A stretch of 64,000 nucleotides of DNA from NCBI GenBank assembly GCA_000469685.2, contig LS997566.1, positions 19,465,045-19,529,044 of the forward strand, written 5' to 3'. How positions within the stretch are numbered: the stretch's first letter is position 1; each line of letters starts with the position of its first letter. This DNA comes from Haemonchus contortus (Eukaryota > Nematoda > Chromadorea > Rhabditida > Trichostrongylidae). Positions 61,501 to 64,000 of the stretch are shown here, one piece after another. Under the pieces are notes generated by a model. The model did no database searches, was not told where the DNA came from, and worked only from the letters and a program-made list of their open reading frames with translations. Made by a program: the position numbers and the translations under genes.

Positions 61501-62657
61501 GTAGAAAAGGCAAAGTTCATCGTTTTCCTATGCCCTTATAGAAATGAGAAAGATGATTAAGGTCAACTTTATACGAGAAGAACTTTGTTAAGGAAGCAAA
61601 AGCAGGCCAGCGGACGAGCAACTTTGCGTATAGGTTGGTGACGGAATATACCTACGTACTGACACGCTTTCGCGAAGTAGCAATTCCACTAGGCACTTGC
61701 TTTGGCCTTGGTGCAAAATGGAGCCGATCTGGAGGTGGCAGCATAAAGTGCAAAAGCAGTGGCGCCCCAAGGATCCGATCCATTAACCCAGCCCAGCCAT
61801 CCCAACTCAAAGCCCACACCGCTACCCACCAGACCATCCAACGCTACTGGAAGCATAACCGTGGAGAGCACATATGAAACATCCCCGCACTCTTCAACAT
61901 GCTTCAACATGTCGCCCCCTTTTTTGACTACCGTTCACGTTTTTTTCAATGCGCAATCAACTGACGTCTTCTACTGTGCGGACGTCGACGCCATGAATGA
62001 AACAAACGACGCTTTGTGGGTTGAAACGACAATTTCCGATAAAATAATTTTCATCCTTTCTTTGGCATTCAGAAGGCCATTCAGCGGAAATGGACCATAG
62101 TTCTATACTCAGTGCTTCTGCCCCTGTACCATGCAAAAAACCATTTTCAAAAAGCGTCAGACGCCCTTCCTTGTCAGTAGTGTGAGGGAACCTATGTGTT
62201 CGTGTAAGAACCCGATGAACGTACAAATAGTTGATTGTGGAACTCTTCTGCCTGAGTATATTGTACTGCGGAGTGTGAGTGGAACTCTGCAAAGGTGGAT
62301 AAAACACACTTGCTTCTGAACGAATGCATTCTCCAGCATAGTCTCTGAAACCACGCAGAAAGTCTGGAGTAAATTTAAGTCTACTAGAATTCTGTTTTTA
62401 TTGTCTTTCACACTTTTCTCCAGCTGAAACACTATGTTGCTGGAGGTAGATGAGATGTCCAAATGCGGATACTTCAGGATATTATACCTATTATATGACA
62501 CCTCTACCATTGAGTTACACAGTCGCGAAATGCTGGGGGTTCTCCGCCTATACACATTTTACTATTATTATCCATTCATTGTGAACGTCTAGTTATATTA
62601 CCACGGGAATATTGCCTTTTCCCACATCGCTCCACCGTTGTTGTATGACAGATATGC
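34476..62657 (-). CDS. SLC6-family sodium:neurotransmitter symporter (nematode SNF-like), partial
   Basis: Ten exons are placed: 62657-62602 (TM1/2), 57306-57171 (TM4), 54085-53936 (TM5 and loop), 42200-42030 (TM7), 38127-37982 (TM8), 37416-37282 (TM9), 36475-36329 (TM10), 35398-35318 (TM11), 35073-34966 (TM12), 34592-34476 (cytoplasmic tail). From TM7 to the tail every junction keeps phase. By family the protein would co-transport a small amine or amino acid with Na+ across the plasma membrane. The substrate cannot be told, and key SLC6 residues look diverged, as in nematode orphan SNFs. Exons for the N terminus, TM2/3, TM6 and the tail end were not found. The 4.6-kb inverted-repeat segment occupies the TM2/3 interval, so the gene could be damaged, or the exons may be too diverged to see. 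Confidence 0.72.
34966..35398 (-). CDS. SLC6 TM11 and TM12 exons
   Basis: Exon 35398-35318 (TTTTCAAG acceptor, GTAAGT donor) encodes [20 protein letters not shown] then VTPLLII. The W-x-x-x-TP signature marks TM11. Exon 35073-34966 (TTTTCCAG acceptor, GTACGC donor) encodes the loop [13 protein letters not shown] and TM12 ([20 protein letters not shown]). Both are phase 0/0 and join each other and their neighbours. Confidence 0.8.
36329..36475 (-). CDS. SLC6 TM10 exon
   Basis: The exon has 49 codons between a CGTTCAG acceptor and a GTGAGT donor. The part [20 protein letters not shown] matches the TM10 pattern (E, then hydrophobic, then YGxxRxxxNI) and ends SSMVADP, where family members have DMIGxxP. 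It is the most diagnostic exon of the gene. Confidence 0.85.
36822..37170 (+). mobile_element. tRNA-derived SINE, copy 1
   Basis: The head resembles a tRNA with RNA polymerase III boxes: TGGTGTAGTAGCAAGTGG (A box, about 36833) and GCTTCGAGTCCC (B box, about 36878). The element is flanked by an exact 12-bp target duplication, CTATGTAAAGCT (36810-36821 and 37171-37182), giving 349 bp. The body (GGTATCAGAC, CAAGTCATTGGATAGGCCAC) is shared with the copy at 47902. A perfect 33-bp inverted duplication sits inside. It lies in an SLC6 intron. Confidence 0.78.
36898..36966. repeat. Perfect 33-bp inverted repeat with 3-nt loop
   Basis: Positions 36898-36930 and 36934-36966 are exact reverse complements around the loop TCC. 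The arm begins ATCCGCCCAGGCCAACCAAG. The lack of any mismatch suggests a recent snap-back duplication of SINE sequence. Confidence 0.93.
37282..38127 (-). CDS. SLC6 TM8 and TM9 exons
   Basis: Exon 38127-37982 follows TATTGCAG and holds [20 protein letters not shown] (TM8). I end it before GTGAAT, because this leaves phase 0 and the joined text ISST-FVWLELF aligns with the family's LDSQFVGLE. Without that splice a TAA follows at 37972-37970. Exon 37416-37282 (TTTTAAG acceptor, GTATGT donor) encodes TM9, [20 protein letters not shown] to [11 protein letters not shown]. Confidence 0.72.
38690..39560. repeat. Dispersed repeat related to the Tc1 target
   Basis: Positions 38690-38900 resemble 18346-18531 joined to 20107 onward. 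The downstream part (to about 39560) contains repeated phrases such as GGCACCGTTCACGATAAAAA and GGCCACCAGGC, typical of an old interspersed repeat. Small ORFs (97 codons minus at 39377-39084) have no recognised domain. Confidence 0.45.
39561..42029. other. SLC6 intron, nothing recognised
   Basis: ORFs of up to 145 codons at 40694-41357 overlap on both strands and show no domain. I regard them as non-coding. Confidence 0.35.
42030..42200 (-). CDS. SLC6 TM7 exon
   Basis: The exon lies between a TTACAACAG acceptor and a GTAAGA donor. It begins [20 protein letters not shown], equivalent to the CYRDALxTSFxNxxT start of TM7, and continues through a hydrophobic segment [17 protein letters not shown]. 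It ends with one base of a codon that the 38127 exon completes as Leu. The preceding exon must end in phase 1. Confidence 0.72.
42588..42634. repeat. 14-bp inverted repeat beside the RTE insertion
   Basis: CTTCTAGAAATTAC (42588-42601) is complementary to GTAATTTCTAGAAG (42621-42634). A further CTACTG/CAGTAG pair lies outside. It ends two bases before the RTE target duplication and may be a preferred insertion site. Confidence 0.7.
42648..46402 (+). mobile_element. Full-length RTE-type non-LTR retrotransposon
   Basis: The 12-bp sequence AGTAGGTATGGG occurs at 42636-42647 and 46403-46414, a target duplication defining a 3755-bp element. A 5' leader of about 790 bp precedes one long frame encoding an endonuclease and reverse transcriptase. 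The 3' end is a short tail of TAAGTA-type repeats with no poly(A), as usual for RTE. The order of domains and single ORF fit the RTE clade. It lies in an SLC6 intron. Confidence 0.82.
43440..46370 (+). pseudogene. RTE ORF: AP-type endonuclease plus reverse transcriptase, disabled
   Basis: One frame runs from ATG 43440 to TGA 46368-46370 (976 codons), interrupted by TGA at 44589-44591 and 46194-46196. Residues about 35-280 form an exonuclease-endonuclease-phosphatase domain ([35 protein letters not shown]). The RT follows ([48 protein letters not shown]), then a GYGSETW-type thumb and a C-terminal [10 protein letters not shown] region. Two compensating frameshifts near 45150-45250 garble the segment before [14 protein letters not shown]. 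The first RT catalytic Asp (usual FVDY) is Glu here, and FADD has become SADD. The enzyme would be inactive. Confidence 0.85.
46403..49640. other. SLC6 intron sequence, apart from SINE copy 2
   Basis: No coding exon was recognised. The TM6 exon of SLC6 should lie between 53935 and 42201, but I could not find a hydrophobic segment with matching signals here. Confidence 0.35.
47902..48110 (+). mobile_element. tRNA-derived SINE, copy 2 (diverged)
   Basis: The same order of motifs as at 36822 is present: GGTGGTTTAGTGGCAAGTGG (A box), GGGTCGATTTTAGCC in place of the B box, CGGCCAATCGAGCCTTC, GGTACCAGATCC and CAAGTCATTGTATATGCCAC. It lacks the inverted duplication. No target duplication was found, consistent with greater age. 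Confidence 0.65.
49640..50690 (-). pseudogene. mariner transposase fossil (second family)
   Basis: On the minus strand, fragments in several frames follow a mariner transposase in order: [29 protein letters not shown], then [28 protein letters not shown] (second catalytic Asp region), PRYSPD, and [20 protein letters not shown] near the C terminus. Many stops and shifts are present. The motifs resemble the mariner type known from hookworms (bandit), but I cannot assign it to that family. It differs from the copy at 20990. Confidence 0.72.
52471..52556. repeat. Two-copy tandem duplication, ~43 bp
   Basis: TACGGAGAGCTATTTTATTT begins both copies (52471 and 52514), and each ends with ATTGAGATTT. 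The second copy has a few changes. Confidence 0.8.
52732..52998 (-). CDS. Open frame with one membrane segment, uncertain exon
   Basis: An 88-codon frame contains a hydrophobic segment ([20 protein letters not shown]) followed by a polar part with [19 protein letters not shown]. It lies where the SLC6 TM6 exon is expected, and a GTATAT donor follows GGAAGAACA near 52750. The TM6 consensus is not evident. It could be a diverged exon, a nested gene or chance. Confidence 0.25.
   Translation of the reverse strand: MLFKNAGKKPALLEQPKVVCSVEIFVLRLMVVLQLMCYISALYRKGNMSGTSHYFRVLDEGDSFEIRSNEVKFPITTYPCGRTVYDIV
53936..54085 (-). CDS. SLC6 TM5 and extracellular-loop-3 exon
   Basis: A strong CTGTTTTTCAG acceptor and GTAAGC donor bound 50 codons: TM5 ([20 protein letters not shown]) and loop [20 protein letters not shown]. 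The PKMWASAVQ part matches the family's PKVWLxAxxQ before TM6. A second frame is also open but is not hydrophobic. Confidence 0.72.
54430..55250 (+). mobile_element. 3' fragment of a second RTE-type retrotransposon
   Basis: The translation in mixed frames reads [17 protein letters not shown], then [60 protein letters not shown] and [11 protein letters not shown]. These are the C-terminal motifs of RTE polyproteins. No RT core is present. A 60-bp segment is duplicated in tandem (54718-54777 and 54778-54837). It is a 5'-truncated copy of a family different from the element at 42648. Confidence 0.75.
55820..56880. other. GC-rich intronic sequence
   Basis: Two GC-rich patches (55960-56250 and 56760-56880, the second rich in GCGCGC) contrast with the AT-rich surroundings. 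ORFs overlap on both strands without a known domain. They may derive from transposon leaders, but no match within the window was found. Confidence 0.3.
57171..57306 (-). CDS. SLC6 TM4 exon
   Basis: The exon starts after TTAATTTAG and ends before GTCGGT (a weak donor). It encodes an N-glycosylation site (NFT), then [20 protein letters not shown] and MRERSFIIK. The hydrophobic stretch, basic turn and phase 0 junction to the TM5 exon fit TM4. The ATGs at 57290 and 57281 are probably internal. Confidence 0.55.
58770..59687 (-). CDS. Unidentified 305-codon ORF
   Basis: An intact frame starts [20 protein letters not shown], with a stop not far upstream, and ends DCALWL. No domain is recognised. 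It is Ala/Thr/Val-rich and balanced in composition, with no membrane segment or obvious repeats. Landmarks are [40 protein letters not shown] and [19 protein letters not shown]. Just before the stop a strong GTAAGC donor could splice at 58777 in phase 2. An acceptor, GCTTTCTAG, near 58607 would continue the frame for about 30 codons to a TAA. Its 5' 116 bp overlap the end of the pol-derived frame. An intact frame this long in decayed repeats suggests recent selection or recent insertion. A virus-derived sequence is one possibility among several. Confidence 0.5.
   Translation of the reverse strand: MSEKQQELTKNLATRSELSGLRSQDEVREAAKSLTLFREPYARAAGLTMERALPVTPMLAMGFQAIPHRYFGELVLGLRTRYAALDQEKHCALAVTVHSTVTSYQTQMIMRPSSNSGEHIMPPWVSAARVVITQTSRTHQPVATTQFGDVYDAALRTTDSSQVSGAMLNLVAAAGRVDNAAIYNIVKMRSAVMGVSFEGAAPARLCLMRKSWLGGVDLLSDPRLYQQLPDMTISKCPRYIQPAKPTAYVRPKIEMVVTTLDEFVATKTQDRPLTGWSAVSSETFSARVSVIPIAANELTDCALWL
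59572..59935 (-). other. Ser/Glu-rich open frame joining the pol fragment to the unknown ORF
   Basis: After the BEL/Pao homology stops at DQPL (about 59935), the same frame stays open for about 120 codons of low-complexity Ser/Thr/Pro/Glu text ([20 protein letters not shown]). A possible acceptor (AATCACTCACAG) precedes [16 protein letters not shown], which is followed by a GTAGGA donor. It could be the disordered N-terminal part of the 305-codon ORF read in another frame, or chance. Confidence 0.3.
59935..60590 (-). pseudogene. BEL/Pao LTR-retrotransposon pol fragment
   Basis: On the minus strand the frame reads [20 protein letters not shown] then [20 protein letters not shown], followed by [20 protein letters not shown]. 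After one in-frame stop (60264-60262) come [48 protein letters not shown] and [13 protein letters not shown]. The order YxQLPWKD, then VVFDASA, then DVxKAFLQ is characteristic of BEL/Pao reverse transcriptases. The frame leaves the homology at DQPL; the rest of RT, RNase H and integrase are missing. No long terminal repeats were seen next to it. Confidence 0.82.
62602..62657 (-). CDS. SLC6 TM1/TM2 exon
   Basis: The exon follows TCATTGCAG and ends before GTAATA. It encodes [18 protein letters not shown]. The YLxYxNGGxxF signature after TM1 is shared by all SLC6 transporters. The exon ends with two bases (TG) of a codon. Its left partner with TM1 lies upstream, possibly outside the window. Confidence 0.65.
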
Positions 62658-64000
62658 CTGCAATGATTCAAACAGTCGACATCGCTCGCTCTGCTTGAGT
62701 GCAGCAAGAAGTGTTGTATCGAAGGCCCCAGGAGGAACTAAAACCCTTTGTGACCGCACTCGGCTCGTAAGCTTTACCTTTGAATTCACACGGCATCAAA
62801 AGCCATATCATGAGGTGGTCGGTGGACTGTAATTAAGTTCGGTGAGGCCAGTGCGGTAATTGGCAAGAAAGATACTGCTTTTTACGAAATCGATGAGCAG
62901 AATCATGAAGGATCACTCAAGGAGAAAAGCCTACAACATGAAAAAGGTCATTTCATTCTAGATGATTGGGAAAGAAAGAGGAAAGACGCTGTCCGAGACT
63001 TTCTAACACTCATTGCAACGCACATTGCAACACGTTTGATCGGATACATACTACAATTCAGAAAAGCTTCTGCGTATAATCCCTTTACCAATGAGGAAAC
63101 CGGAACGACGAGATGAAACAGGCCTCTAAAAGGGAGCGATCCGTTTCAATAAAAATGCCTACCCCTCGGTCTGCCACGAGAGCACAAAATTTAATAATTG
63201 CTGGAACAGTCGATCTCCCATATCTGGCGAACTGACTTTGAAATATACATGGTGATACAAATTTTCAGAAACAACATACATACATTGCACAAAAAACGTG
63301 GAGTTGCTAGAATCTTAAAAGTTGTAGAATTTGTGATATAACCAATGCTAATAATCATCTCCCTGATTATGAGGCGTGCGAGCCTCTGCACAGAGGTATA
63401 TTCGCGACGAAGAGAATCATAACTCGAGGTAACCTTCAGAATCAGACTTATATTGCGAATTCATTCTCGGGAGGTGATCTCAAATCTGCAATGCAACTCC
63501 AAACATACCAAACTATCCTTGGTTATGAAGGTGGCTCTAAGCGATACTCAACATAACTAAACGAAACGGACACCGATGCAACTGCACTTACAGTGGTGAC
63601 TTAGAGCAAGGGTAAGTACGACGCTTAATATGCACGATAGCAGGGTTTGGGTTTTGAGACAGACGCGAGTTTCGCATTCTGCCGTGCCTAGAAAGGGTAC
63701 TGCAAAAGTACGGTAATGCAGGACAGATCAGGATCAGTACGACCAACTTTTGAGCTATGTCATCAGAGGAAGATAAGCCATGACTGTGAAAGAGTGGGTA
63801 GTAAAGGAGATTGACTGCACCACCCTTTCTACTAAAAATAAAGGTGAAGGTGTCTTTTACATTTGGTGAGGTTAGCGCTTCCGTAAAAGAGTGTCTAACG
63901 AGATAGGGCTGGGAAAACTCACTGCGATCTTATAAATATTCTTTCCACTGAAATGGCGTATTAAGCGACCGTCTCTATGATCGCACATGCACAAAGTAGA
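62658..64000. other. Window end, no exon recognised
   Basis: The SLC6 TM1 exon is expected here or beyond. No frame with the family's NIWRFP motif was found on the minus strand. The ORF 63391-63191 is hydrophobic in part but lacks splice support. Confidence 0.35.

Larger units (their letters stand above)
57505..62160. mobile_element. 4.6-kb segment bounded by ~0.6-kb inverted repeats
   Basis: The left arm (about 57505-58096) and right arm (about 61573-62160) are reverse complements with perhaps 85% identity. Shared landmarks are TATAGAACTATGGTCC, GCTGAATGGCCTTCTGAATG, GAGCACATATGAA, GCTACTGGAAGCATAACC, CAAGTGCCTAGTGG and AACAAAGTTCTT. Homology stops sharply at both outer ends. Inside are a BEL/Pao pol fragment and an unidentified 305-codon ORF, both on the minus strand. 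No target duplication was seen. It may be a foldback-type element or two copies of one repeat flanking other insertions. It sits in the SLC6 TM2-TM4 interval. Confidence 0.68.

Overview
The window reads as nuclear DNA of a parasitic strongylid nematode, with a hookworm-like genome the best fit. This is inferred, not tested. Coding is split into short exons (about 50-390 bp) with nematode-style TTTCAG acceptors. The introns are long and full of old transposons: Tc1, mariner, piggyBac, RTE, Penelope-like and BEL/Pao remnants plus a tRNA-derived SINE. Nothing suggests a bacterial or plasmid source, and most long ORFs are chance or transposon-derived.

Three host genes can be supported. (1) On the + strand, about 149-13044, a 15-exon gene encodes a protein with an N-terminal coiled coil, a short RS-rich stretch, a poly-Asp/Glu segment and a C-terminal all-cysteine RING-like zinc finger. 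It is probably an E3 ubiquitin ligase. Its 5' end lies outside the window. (2) On the - strand, 28390-27929, two phase-matched exons encode a signal peptide and a small cysteine-rich antistasin-like module. (3) On the - strand, from 62657 down to 34476, ten exons encode a divergent SLC6 (sodium:neurotransmitter symporter, nematode SNF) transporter. Exons for TM7 to the C-terminal tail join in phase. TM1, TM4 and TM5 exons are also visible. TM2/3, TM6, the N terminus and the final tail were not located.

Layout: 1-13.4 kb RING gene with a piggyBac remnant in an intron; 13.98-15.24 kb a GT/TATGTG microsatellite followed by a ~144-bp minisatellite; 15.96-16.22 kb a cluster of GC hairpins; 16.6-18.35 kb a head-to-head pair of Penelope-like (GIY-YIG) fragments; 18.53-20.11 kb a Tc1 element with two direct repeats per end; 20.99-21.66 kb a mariner fossil; 21.8-27.9 kb nothing recognised; 27.9-28.4 kb the antistasin-like gene; 28.4-34.4 kb nothing firm; 34.5-62.7 kb the SLC6 gene. 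Its introns hold two SINE copies, a complete but mutated RTE retrotransposon with a 12-bp target duplication, a second mariner, an RTE tail fragment, and a 4.6-kb segment bounded by ~0.6-kb inverted repeats. That segment contains a BEL/Pao pol fragment and an intact 305-codon ORF I cannot identify.

The 305-codon ORF inside the inverted-repeat segment is the best candidate for something undescribed. The paired Penelope copies, the hairpin cluster and the unusual RING architecture come next.
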